A DNA stretch of 64,000 nucleotides from Cryomorpha ignava. Lineage in GTDB: Bacteria; Bacteroidota; Bacteroidia; Flavobacteriales_D; Cryomorphaceae. A program made the position numbers and the translations under genes. The stretch spans positions 1-64,000 of the forward strand of contig NZ_JAAGVY010000021.1 in assembly GCF_010686655.1 (NCBI RefSeq). Reading direction: 5' to 3'. Shown piece by piece: positions 54,508-63,600 of the stretch; position 1 is the stretch's first letter, and each line of letters opens with the position of its first letter. The notes beneath the pieces were generated by a model that did not search any database, was not told where the DNA came from, and saw nothing but the letters and a program-made list of their open reading frames with translations.

Positions 54508-56898
54508 ATGGCCTCCAAGAAATCCACTTCTAAGAAATCTGTTTCCAAAAAGAAATCTAATCCGAAAAAGAAAAAACAGCAAAAACCCATCTGGAAAAAG
54601 ATCGTCAGACTGTCAATTTATGCCATTATTTTGGGAGCTGTATTGCTCTTTGCGCTATTTGGATCTGTTTATATCGGACTTTTTGGTAAACTGCCTACGG
54701 CAGAAGATTTAAAAGACATAAAAAACGACAATGCAAGTGAAGTGTTTTCATCTGATGGCGTCGTTCTGGGTAAATATTTTGTCCAAAACCGCAGTAGCGT
54801 AAGCTACGATGATATTCCCAAGGTGGTAATAAATGCGCTAGTGGCCACCGAGGACAGTCGTTTTTTTGAGCACGAAGGCATTGATTTTTACAGTATTCCA
54901 CGTGTTGTTATTAAGACAGCAATACTGGGCGATCGCACCGGGGGTGGTGGAAGCACTATTTCGCAACAGCTGGTAAAAAACCTTTTTGGACGCCAAAATT
55001 ATGGCGCTCTTTCGATGCCTGTAAATAAGCTCAAGGAAAATATTACTGCCCTTAAGCTGGAAGAAACCTACAACAAGGAAGAAATCATAACACTGTATTT
55101 AAATACGGTAAGCTTTGGCGAAAACGTGTACGGTATAAAAGCGGCAGGCCAACGTTTTTTTGGTAAAAACCCGGAACAACTTTCTACAGAAGAAGCGGCT
55201 ACATTAATTGGTATGCTCAAGGCAAATACGAGCTATAACCCACGTCTGCACCCCGAAAAATCGAAAGAACGCAGAAATACAGTTCTCGCTCTTATGGCGC
55301 AACAAGGAGATATAGAGCCCGATAAACTCCAGGAATTACTCGAAAAGCCGCTCACGCTCGACTATCAGAAAATGGAAGGTCAATTTGGATCTGCACCATA
55401 CCTTAGAGCAATGATAGAAGGCGAGCTGAATGAGATATTGAGCAAAACTCAAAAAGAAAACAACGAACCTTATAGTCTATACTCCGATGGGCTTCGCATA
55501 GAAATTAGCATTAACAGTATTCTTCAAGCCGAAGCTGAAAAATCGGTGAGGCAAAACATGAAAAAACTTCAGGAGAGTTTTGACCAGCATTGGAAGGGAA
55601 AAGAACCATGGGCGAAATACAGGGATTTTATTTGGAATGAAGCCAAGAAATCTGAACGTTACAAACGATTGGCTGCAGCCAAAAAAACTGAGGCTGAAAT
55701 CAAAGCCAACTTCAATCAGAAAACTAAACTTCTCGTATTTTCTTACGACGGTTTAAAACCGGTTGAAATGACTCCAATGGATTCTGTAGCTTATCATCAA
55801 ATGATTCTCCAAACAGGTTTTCTCGCAATGGACTCGCATACGGGAGATGTGCTCGCCTATGTGGGCGGTATTGATTTCGGATATTTTCCCTACGACCATG
55901 TTTATGGAAAGCGGCAAGTAGGTTCTACTTTCAAACCTTTCGTTTATACGGCAGCACTTGAAGCGGGAATAAAACCGTGCGATTATATCGATAATGAACA
56001 ACTTATATTCTCTAATTACGATGATTGGTCACCGGAGAATGCAGATGGGAAATATGGGGGCTATTATTCCGTAAAGGGCGGATTAACCTACTCGGTAAAT
56101 ACGGTAGCGGCGAGACTAATAAGCCAAACCGGTCCCGAACCTGTGCGCAGACTGGCTGCAAGAGCCGGAATAGAAAGTTATTTGCCAAAAGGACCTTCCA
56201 TTGCCCTTGGCGTTGCCGATATTTCGCTTTTTGAAATGGTAAGAGCTTATACCATGTTCGGGAATGAAGGGAAAAGCACCAAACCTGTTTTTATAAAACG
56301 AATAAAAGCCGCGAATGGCGATGTGCTTTACGAAGCAAAACAAGCAAAGGCCAAGCCGGTACTCGACCTCTATACGGCACATGCAATGCGAAGCATGTTA
56401 GAGATGGCTGTTGACAGCGGAACCGCCCGTTCTATCAGAAGTCGATTTAATGTACGCACGCCCCTTGGGGGAAAAACGGGTACGACTCAAAACAATGCCG
56501 ACGGCTGGTTTATGGCCTTATCGCCACGTGTGGTTTGCGGCGCATGGGTTGGTGGGCAATCGCCGGTGGTGAGGTTTAGAAGTACAGCTTTGGGGCAGGG
56601 TGCCGCTACAGCACTTCCTATTGTTGCTACATGGCTTAAAAATGTGGAAACAAATAAAGATGTTCCAAATATTCTGGGTCGGTCGTTTCCTGAAAATTCT
56701 ATCGATCTGGAATTGGATTTGCTTTGTCCGCTATTTATTGAAAGTAGAACAGAAAACTTTCTCGAAAATCTTTTTGACAATGATCGTAAGCAAGAAAGAC
56801 GTGAGATAAAGGCTAAAAGAGATAGTTCAAGTTCCGGTGCAGAGGAAGACGATGAAGGATGGATAAGAAAATTATTCGACAAGCTGAAAAAGGATTAG
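54508..56898 (+). CDS. mrcA: Penicillin-binding protein 1A (bifunctional peptidoglycan synthase)
   Basis: The 796-aa class A PBP has a Lys/Ser-rich cytoplasmic tail (1-33), a transmembrane helix (about 34-57) and a GT51 domain with Glu115 in 'ATEDSRFFEHEGID', 'GGGSTISQQLVKNLF' and 'LNTVSFGENVYGIKAA'. An inserted linker precedes the transpeptidase domain with Ser473-Thr-Phe-Lys476, Ser529-Val-Asn531 and Lys656-Thr-Gly. A short acidic/basic C-terminal tail ends the protein. It polymerises and cross-links peptidoglycan at the inner membrane and is the second class A PBP in this window. Gene symbol by family only; ponA is also used. Confidence 0.95.
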   Translation: MASKKSTSKKSVSKKKSNPKKKKQQKPIWKKIVRLSIYAIILGAVLLFALFGSVYIGLFGKLPTAEDLKDIKNDNASEVFSSDGVVLGKYFVQNRSSVSYDDIPKVVINALVATEDSRFFEHEGIDFYSIPRVVIKTAILGDRTGGGGSTISQQLVKNLFGRQNYGALSMPVNKLKENITALKLEETYNKEEIITLYLNTVSFGENVYGIKAAGQRFFGKNPEQLSTEEAATLIGMLKANTSYNPRLHPEKSKERRNTVLALMAQQGDIEPDKLQELLEKPLTLDYQKMEGQFGSAPYLRAMIEGELNEILSKTQKENNEPYSLYSDGLRIEISINSILQAEAEKSVRQNMKKLQESFDQHWKGKEPWAKYRDFIWNEAKKSERYKRLAAAKKTEAEIKANFNQKTKLLVFSYDGLKPVEMTPMDSVAYHQMILQTGFLAMDSHTGDVLAYVGGIDFGYFPYDHVYGKRQVGSTFKPFVYTAALEAGIKPCDYIDNEQLIFSNYDDWSPENADGKYGGYYSVKGGLTYSVNTVAARLISQTGPEPVRRLAARAGIESYLPKGPSIALGVADISLFEMVRAYTMFGNEGKSTKPVFIKRIKAANGDVLYEAKQAKAKPVLDLYTAHAMRSMLEMAVDSGTARSIRSRFNVRTPLGGKTGTTQNNADGWFMALSPRVVCGAWVGGQSPVVRFRSTALGQGAATALPIVATWLKNVETNKDVPNILGRSFPENSIDLELDLLCPLFIESRTENFLENLFDNDRKQERREIKAKRDSSSSGAEEDDEGWIRKLFDKLKKD

Positions 56899-57015
56899 TA
56901 GAAGACATGTGATTTAGTAGGAGTACATCTTAATCGAAAGAAATTCTTAAATTCGGAAATGACTATCGGAGCACTTTGCCAGATGCAGAACCGGTAGCTG
57001 ATAAAAAACTAATTT

Positions 57016-58320
57016 ATGAAGAAACTCTTTAGAAACTCCGCGCTTTTTCTGGTATTCTTGCTGGGATTAATTCAATGTTTAGTCGCCCAGGAATTTGACC
57101 TTGAAACACTTCTATTCGAATTGCCTGATGTGGTTTTTAACAAGATTGAAACAGCAGAGAACTTCACGAGTACATATGAGCTTAAAATAAAACAACCCAT
57201 TGATCATTCCGATTTAACAAAAGGATATTTCTTTCAACGGGTATTTCTTTCGCACAAAGGGTTTGACAGGCCAACAGTTATGATAACTGAGGGCTACGGA
57301 CGTTCTAAAAACAGAATAAACGAACTGACAGAACTCATTGATGGAAATCAAATCTTAATCGAACACCGTTTTTTCGGCGAAAGCCTTCCCGATACTCTTG
57401 ATTACAGTTACCTAACAATTAGTCAATTAACGGCAGATTTGCATCATATTAATACGCTGTTTAAGCGTATTTACAAAAGTAAATGGCTCGCTAGCGGAAG
57501 AAGCAAAGGCGGAGCCACTACCCTGTTTTACCGCTATTTATATCCAGAAGATGTGGACGTAAGCGTAAACTATGTTGGCCCGATAAACACCGCTTACGAA
57601 GAACCTCGGATCTATCACTTTTTAGACACTGTGGGAAGCCCGGAGTGCAGAGCCAAAATAAGATCGTTTCAGGAGTATATGCTGAAAAGACGAGATGAAA
57701 TAATGCCTTTGGTTAAGGCGTATGTTCTCGGAGATCAAACAAATTTCACATATAATTCTATTGAAAAAGCTTATGAACTCGCGGTAATGGAATTCTCGTT
57801 TTCGTTTTGGCAATACGGCCACAACTGCGAAGAAATTCCAACTGAAGCTATTTCTGATTTTGATGCTCTAGAGTATTTTCTTTCTATCAGCAATATTACC
57901 TTCTTTAGCGATGAATCAATAGCGCTACTTGCTCCTCATTATTATCAATCAGCCAATGAAATGGGGTATTACGGGTTTAAAACAAGTGATTTTAAAGGAT
58001 TGATCAGGGAATTGCCTACATACAAAAATTTCTACGCTGCCTTCACGCCAAACAAAATGAAAGTGCCTTTTGATGATACTTATCTGAATGAAATAAACGC
58101 CTGGCTGCCTGCTCATGGCAATAAAATCATCCACATTTATGGTACTTTAGACACCTGGTCGGCTTCGGCCGTGCCCCCGTCAGACCAAGTGGACGCAGTA
58201 TGGTTTTTGATGAATGGAAAGCACCATGGAAATGCGCTTATTCAAAATATGTCTCCTGCTGAACGGAAAAAGCTAATCTCTACTTTAGAAAGGTGGTTGG
58301 ATATTGATATTGAGAAGTGA
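57016..58320 (+). CDS. Secreted S37-type serine peptidase (PS-10 family)
   Basis: The 434-aa protein has a signal peptide ('ALFLVFLLGLIQCLVAQ'). The alpha/beta-hydrolase segments match the S37 (PS-10 tripeptidyl aminopeptidase) pattern: 'LIEHRFFGESLPD', 'YLTISQLTADLHHINTLFK', nucleophile elbow 'SGRSKGGAT' with Ser163, 'RYLYPEDVDVSVNYVGP', Asp379 in 'YGTLDTWSA' and His403/His404 in 'GKHHGN'. Family members cleave short N-terminal peptides. S28 peptidases share the HRFFGxS motif and are the alternative. It has no lipobox or T9SS tail, so it is probably periplasmic. It is a single gene 117 bases after PBP1A. Confidence 0.88.
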   Translation: MKKLFRNSALFLVFLLGLIQCLVAQEFDLETLLFELPDVVFNKIETAENFTSTYELKIKQPIDHSDLTKGYFFQRVFLSHKGFDRPTVMITEGYGRSKNRINELTELIDGNQILIEHRFFGESLPDTLDYSYLTISQLTADLHHINTLFKRIYKSKWLASGRSKGGATTLFYRYLYPEDVDVSVNYVGPINTAYEEPRIYHFLDTVGSPECRAKIRSFQEYMLKRRDEIMPLVKAYVLGDQTNFTYNSIEKAYELAVMEFSFSFWQYGHNCEEIPTEAISDFDALEYFLSISNITFFSDESIALLAPHYYQSANEMGYYGFKTSDFKGLIRELPTYKNFYAAFTPNKMKVPFDDTYLNEINAWLPAHGNKIIHIYGTLDTWSASAVPPSDQVDAVWFLMNGKHHGNALIQNMSPAERKKLISTLERWLDIDIEK

Positions 58321-58803
58321 TTTGGTGGTGTGAATGAAGTTAAGCCGCGGGTTTTAAACCAAGCTTTTCGATTTACAGCTGTGGAGCGCGGAGCGTACAC
58401 TCAGACCCGAAAGGTTTTGGAACTTTGGGGTCTGTCAAATTTGACTTCCTATTCTACGCTACAATTCGCTCTACAGCCTCAGGGCTGCTGTAGGGGAAGC
58501 AATAAAATGAAACGGAGCGGAGCAAGGTCGTCGGCTTAAATGGAGCGATCTAATTACAACTTAGATTAGCTGCCAAAGAATATCTGTTGGCTCCGCCGTC
58601 TGTTACCCCATTATGTTTTTCGTACAAATAGAACAGGCCATGATAAATCTTCGGTTAAATCGAATTTTCCTCGCGGGCGTTTAAGCTGGGATTATTTCAG
58701 GTATTGTATTTCTGCTTCTACTTTATTGCTCAATTTAACAGTTTGCAATAAAAATACGCGCTATAAATGTGCTTATTTGTAGCTGTAAAACCTATTTTTT
58801 GAA
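58321..58803. other. Gene-free region with two hairpins
   Basis: CAGACCC (58402-58408) pairs with GGGTCTG (58428-58434), and partial pairing continues inwards; CTACAGC (58471-58477) pairs with GCTGTAG (58487-58493). These may end transcription of the S37 gene, although neither is followed by a clean T-run. A GTG-started open frame across both hairpins looks like chance. Nothing else is seen. Confidence 0.4.
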
Positions 58804-59805
58804 TCACTGATAAAAATAATTTTTGATATCTGTGTATGAAGCCTTCAAGGGAAGTTTCAAGTTAAATTCCATATCTGCATCCTTTACCAGACAAGTACCA
58901 TCATAAACAATAAAATACTTTCCTTTGTATTTTTGTATGTCAACATGATGCATCCCACCTGAAAATTCATCTATATTTTCTTTCGCTTTAAGGAAAAACT
59001 TCTTCGTTAAATTTAATTCCAGATTGTTTTCTTTATCCGAATTTAACTGATAAAACGATACTCCGTATCCATACCCTTTGGTTCTATTCTGCAGGGGAAT
59101 TGTTATTTGTTCATCTTGATTTACAAAAATTCTTCCCGCTGGCCGGGCTTCAGTCCCCGACCTTATCGGACTTCCATTTTTACGCTTTGACCATTTTCCG
59201 AATAGTGAATCAGCTTCGTACATATATAAATTCCATTGAGGGTCAGAAGCGATTAGAAAATTTAGTGAATCTGAAAGATAAATGCTGGGATCATACAAAA
59301 CAACGTTTTTAATCAAGGTATCGCATACTCTCCAGTCATATGGGAAATTGTAGGACTTATAAAGTAAAACGTTGCCGGCCTCCCCTGTTTCCGGAAGCAT
59401 ATAGTATGAATTGTGATGTTTAAAAACCGAAGGGTACGATAGATGAAAATGTTCATCCAGAACAACACGGTCATACTTAAAATTTACCGCATCGGCTGAC
59501 TTCATAACAGCAATATCAGCCCCAACTTTATTGGTTTGGTATTCGAAGAAAATATAAGTGGTATCTCCTTGAATTATAAAAAAAGGATCGGCTAAAAAAA
59601 GTGCACTATCCTCCATGTTTGTCAATCTCTCAATTGAAAAAATAGGATTCCCTTCAATATTTAATTTAGTTGGAATGCTGTCATAAGTGCTACAGCCTAT
59701 TGACCAAGCCCCTGTGGCTGGCAAAAAGAATGGAGTTCTATTATTAATTATAATAATTACGATGGCTGCAAGTGTGAAGCAAAAAATAACAATACCTTTT
59801 TTCAT
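58804..59805 (-). CDS. GINT1 N-terminal-like protein (GH43-style propeller), membrane anchored
   Basis: The 333-aa protein has an N-terminal hydrophobic helix (residues 3-21). The remainder follows the bacterial version of the 'glucosamine inositolphosphorylceramide transferase 1, N-terminal' domain: 'GAWSIGCSTYD', 'ALFLADPFFIIQGDTTYIFFEYQTN', 'DEHFHLSYPSVFKHHNSYYMLPETGEAGNVLLYKS', 'LYDPSIYLSDSLNFLIASD' and 'EFSGGMHHVDIQKYKGKYFIVYDG'. The fold is a five-bladed GH43-like propeller. Bacterial members often sit in polysaccharide loci and may bind or process glycans; no such locus is visible here. Substrate unknown. Confidence 0.82.
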   Translation of the reverse strand: MKKGIVIFCFTLAAIVIIIINNRTPFFLPATGAWSIGCSTYDSIPTKLNIEGNPIFSIERLTNMEDSALFLADPFFIIQGDTTYIFFEYQTNKVGADIAVMKSADAVNFKYDRVVLDEHFHLSYPSVFKHHNSYYMLPETGEAGNVLLYKSYNFPYDWRVCDTLIKNVVLYDPSIYLSDSLNFLIASDPQWNLYMYEADSLFGKWSKRKNGSPIRSGTEARPAGRIFVNQDEQITIPLQNRTKGYGYGVSFYQLNSDKENNLELNLTKKFFLKAKENIDEFSGGMHHVDIQKYKGKYFIVYDGTCLVKDADMEFNLKLPLKASYTDIKNYFYQ

Positions 59806-60210
59806 ACCTATTTATTATTTGTTTTACAACATCGAAACCATCGCAGCAATTGCAATTATGTTGTATAGAAGAATCTTTGTAAAGCCTCAATCTTGTAATG
59901 CTATACCCCTAATAGCTGAATAAATATGGTTATTTAATTAAAAAAATTATTCGCTGTAAGTAAAAATTTGCAACCTCATTTATCTGATTTTTACCCATAT
60001 TTGAATTTCTAAATCGAACTGAATTGCGCACTACAAGTCCATGCGGATAGCTTTTAACACGGACATATATCATTATTTCGCAGCATTCAAGATAGCGACT
60101 GAAATCAATGGTTCTTTTCCGTAAATAAACCCCACAACCTATCATATTACCCATAAAAATTAAACGTTTTACCACGATTACATAGAATCAGCCGAGCAAA
60201 TATTACACCA

Positions 60211-60338
60211 CTGCGGAGCTGAGGAGCGGATGTGACTTGAAGTTATAAGTACAAACTTAACTTGATTCCGCAGGGTGGATACCGCTGCGGAGCGGATGTG
60301 ACCTAATCTATAAGTAAAAACTAGACTTGATTCCGCAG
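60211..60338. repeat. Two tandem copies of a hairpin-bounded repeat
   Basis: Copy 1 (60211-60273) and copy 2 (60285-60338) each start CTGCGGAGC, contain GGATGTGAC and TATAAGTA, and end TTGATTCCGCAG, so each has CTGCGGA/TCCGCAG ends that can pair. Copy 1 has a short internal duplication. A further hairpin, CCCGC/GCGGG around TTT, follows at 60350-60362. The wider gene-free stretch 59806-60467 shows no supported gene; an 81-codon GTG-started frame at 59930-60175 (minus) has no recognisable content. Confidence 0.8.
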
Positions 60339-60416
60339 GTCTTTAGATCCCGCTTTGCGGGGTAAATACCACTTACATACCACTCTCGATGGTCGAAGGA
60401 GCGGATAGATGCACCT

Positions 60417-60458
60417 CTCAAAAACCAAGCACTAATAACTAAAAACCAAAAACTAAAC
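60417..60458 (-). repeat. Heptamer array, six ACTAAAA-like units, behind the cold-shock gene
   Basis: CTCAAAA, ACCAAGC, ACTAATA, ACTAAAA, ACCAAAA and ACTAAAC are six gap-free seven-base units. On the coding strand of the cold-shock gene, whose TAG stop lies 9 bases away, they read GTTTAGT, TTTTGGT, TTTTAGT, TATTAGT and so on. Confidence 0.8.
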
Positions 60459-60467
60459 ACCCACCAG

Positions 60468-60683
60468 CTACAATTTAGTAATCTTCACATCAATGGCTTC
60501 GGGGCCATTCGTTCCGTCTACTTCCCGATAGCTCACAATATCGTTTTTTCTGATTTCATCAATCAAACCGGCTACAGGAATATAAATTTCGCGGTCGGTT
60601 TCAAGATCATTCAAAAAACCAAAGAGTTTTTCATCGATATAAAACTTTACTTTTCCTTTACGTAGCTCCTTATCTGCGCTCAT
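60468..60683 (-). CDS. Divergent cold-shock domain protein, 71 aa
   Basis: 'LRKGKVKFYIDEKLFGFLND' corresponds to the cold-shock opening GxVKFF...KGFGFI (RNP1, here KLFGFL). 'REIYIPVAGLIDEIRKNDIVSYREVDGTNGPEAIDVKI' corresponds to RNP2 (DxFVHxS) and the C-terminal half typical of Bacteroidota Csp proteins ('GLIDEIRENDxVxF...GLNAVNVK'). Several aromatic RNA-stacking positions are replaced (His to Pro, Gly to Leu), so nucleic-acid binding may be weaker or altered. Length is normal. It starts 6 bases after the stop codon of the giant repeat gene, so the two are likely co-transcribed. Confidence 0.88.
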   Translation of the reverse strand: MSADKELRKGKVKFYIDEKLFGFLNDLETDREIYIPVAGLIDEIRKNDIVSYREVDGTNGPEAIDVKITKL

Positions 60684-60689
60684 CAGATT

Positions 60690-63600
60690 TTAATCTTTCT
60701 TATTAAATGCCTCAATGGTTTCTCTATTCCAGGTATTTTCAGAAATGGACTGGCCATTCTTAAAATAGTAGTTACCGGCTTTATCGAGCACTTTTTTGTA
60801 CTCATCTCCCCTATTCCCTTTCACAACTATCCGGGTAATGATCACCTTATTACCAAGAGTAGCACTTTCTTCGCTCACGCCGGCGGGATAGTTTTCGGCA
60901 AGCTGACTTCTAAAATAGTCGTTATAAGCCTTTGGCTCGTTTGATTGTACATTGCTCAAGTCTTCGGCTGCCTCGGCTCGTCTAATATCGGCCTGTGCAG
61001 AAGCGTCGTCAAGTGCGGTGCTGTACCGTGCCTTTTCTTGCTGTATTTTGCGCGCTCCATCAGTAACTTTCCGATCGTTTTTTTCCATTTGGCGGGTGGC
61101 AGACGTTTGCTGCGCTTCTCTGTTCTTAGCGGCGTAAGCTTTAATGTCTTCTAAATTATTACTCAAAAGACTAGCGCGCTGCTCACCAATCTCAGTTTCC
61201 CACTCTTTAATTTGTGCAATGCTTTCCTTTCGAGATTCTTCCGCTTGCTGATTTTCGCTATACCGTTTTAAAGCTTCTTTCTGAATTTTTTCGCTCATCT
61301 TCATACGCTCTTCGGCACTTGCGTAGCTCCATTCCTGAATCTGCTTAAGCTGATTTTCTCTTTGTTTGGTAAATTTTGCTGTTTGCTCTTCATGAAGGCT
61401 CTCGCGATCTGCCATCCACCCCTTGCGCTTTGCAGCGTCTTTCCGGATATTGTCAAATGCCTCCTTAGTAAGCACATCGTGCGTTTCTGCACGTATTTCG
61501 CGGCTATCCATTAAAGCCTGCTTGTATTGTACAGATGTTTTTGCCTTTTCGTCGCTCAAGGCTTTAGCTTCTGCAAACTGATCTTGCGCCTTCATTTCTG
61601 CTATACGATTGTATTCTGCATCACGCGCTTCTTTCGATTCGTTTTCACGATTTTCAACATTCGAAGCCTGTTGATCTTTCAGTTTTTTAATGCGTTCGTA
61701 CTTCTCTCTTTCCTGGGCTTCGCGGGCGTCGCGCATAAACTGTTCGGCTTGCTCTTCAGAATTACTGTTTACACGACTTAGTTTCTCATTTGCCCGCTTA
61801 GGCTTCTCTTCTTCAGTCTTTTTGCGGTCAGCAAGCCGTTGCTTTCGCGCTGCATCTTCGGCTTTCTCTTTAATCATAAGGTTTGCCCGCTCTATTTGTC
61901 CTTGCGGATAAATTTCGTCAGGTTTCAATTCAAGCGCACCTTCAAAAGCAGTTATTGCCGATTCGTAATTCTGATCAACCATTAGTGCGTCGCCACTTTT
62001 CACAGCTTCGCGGTATTGTTGATTTAAAGCATCTGCCTCATTGGCCATAGCAGCCAGTCGCAATTTTTCGAGCTGAATATCAATTTCCTGAATTTTCTTT
62101 TCAGGGTATTTCTCTTCCGGTTTTAATTCCTTGGCATCCAAAAATTTGAGTCGTGCCATTTCGTAGTCCGCTTCCGCGAAAAGCGCATCGCCCTCTCCTA
62201 CCAGCTTATCGTACTTCCTCTGGTCGGCAAGTTCTTTATCAAGCGCTCCAAGTAATTCGTTTACCTCGCCTATTTTTTCTAGTGCAAGCTCACTTGAAGG
62301 AATAAGGGCGAGGGCATCTTCGTATTGCACGAGGGCATCTTCGTATTTCTGCTTTTTAAACGATTTATCGCCATCGGCAATAAAATCATCAAATTCTGAC
62401 TGTATTTGTTTTTGTCGCTCTGCCTCTGCCGCCGCTTCTTCGGCAGCTATTTTAGCTTCTATTTCGGTAATCTGATCTTTTGGATACTGCTCACCCGATT
62501 TTATCTGCACTGCCTGTTCGTACGATGCTTTTGCCCGCTGCCAATTGCTTTTGCCAAAATCTTTATCAGCCTCGCTGATTGCCGCTTCATAGGCTTCATC
62601 CACTCCGGCTGCCTCCTGATACGCCAACATCTTACTCATTGCCGCATCAATTTTAGGTTGAATATCTGCCCTTTCGGGTGCCAGAGCGAGAGCCTCATTG
62701 TACTTAACAATACCATTTTCAAATGCACTCTCTTTCACCATATTGTCGCCTTGCAAAATGAGCGCATTCACTTGTTCTGCTTTGGCTTTCGCATCAGCAT
62801 CGGCAGCAGCCTTAGCTTCTGTAGCAATGCGCTCTTCAATGAGTTTAATCTGGTTTTTGGGATATTCTTCTTCTGCTTTCAGCTGCGATGCTTCGCGGTA
62901 AGCAGCTAGTGCATCATCGAGTGCCGATTCGCCAAGTTTTTCATCACCGCGAGTTATCCATTCGGTATATTGCTCATTAATTTCAGATGCCTGCAATTTT
63001 GCTTTCTGTGCGGCTTTGGCTTCATCGAGTTTTGCCTGAGCAATTACATCTCCTGCTTTTACGCCCAGTGCATCTTCGTAGCGTGAAATCGCTTCCGCAA
63101 AATCACTTTTTCCAATTGCTGCATCGCCTGCATTGATAAATTTTTGATATTCAGCTTCGAGTGCATCCTGCTCGGCAGCTTTGGCGGCTTCGACTTTTCG
63201 CTGGGCCAATGTAGCGTCTATAAGCTCTATCTGGGTTTGAGGGTAGGTTTCATCGGGTTTTAGACCTTGCGCGTCTAAGTATTCGGTGCGCGCTTCCGCG
63301 AAAGCTTCATTTGCCATTTTCTTATCTGCCGAAGCTAATTTCTCGGCATAAGCAGCCTCTGTTTCCTGGTTGGCATCAAATTCTTTTTTCAGCGCTTTGG
63401 CATTTTCAAGGGCAGATGTAGCTTCTTTATCTTTTGGAACAATGCCCAATGCCGTTTCGAACTGTGTGATTGCCTCGGTATATTTTTTTCCCTCCACGGC
63501 AGTGGTGCCTGCCGCCATAGCCGCATCGTAATTTTCTTGTGCTTCCGCAGATGCTGCCAGTGCTTTTAGTCGCGCATCGATTTTGGTAATTTGATCAAGT

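Noticed and set aside
58330..58539. 69-codon GTG-started plus-strand frame
   Set aside because: It runs across two hairpins in repeat-like DNA, with no promoter or recognised content.
59930..60175. 81-codon GTG-started minus-strand frame
   Set aside because: No signal peptide, motif or promoter could be seen; retained only as a mention in the region description.
62406..62909. 167-codon plus-strand frame opposite the TPR-like gene
   Set aside because: Mirror of the repeat codons; Cys/Phe-rich composition is typical of antisense frames.
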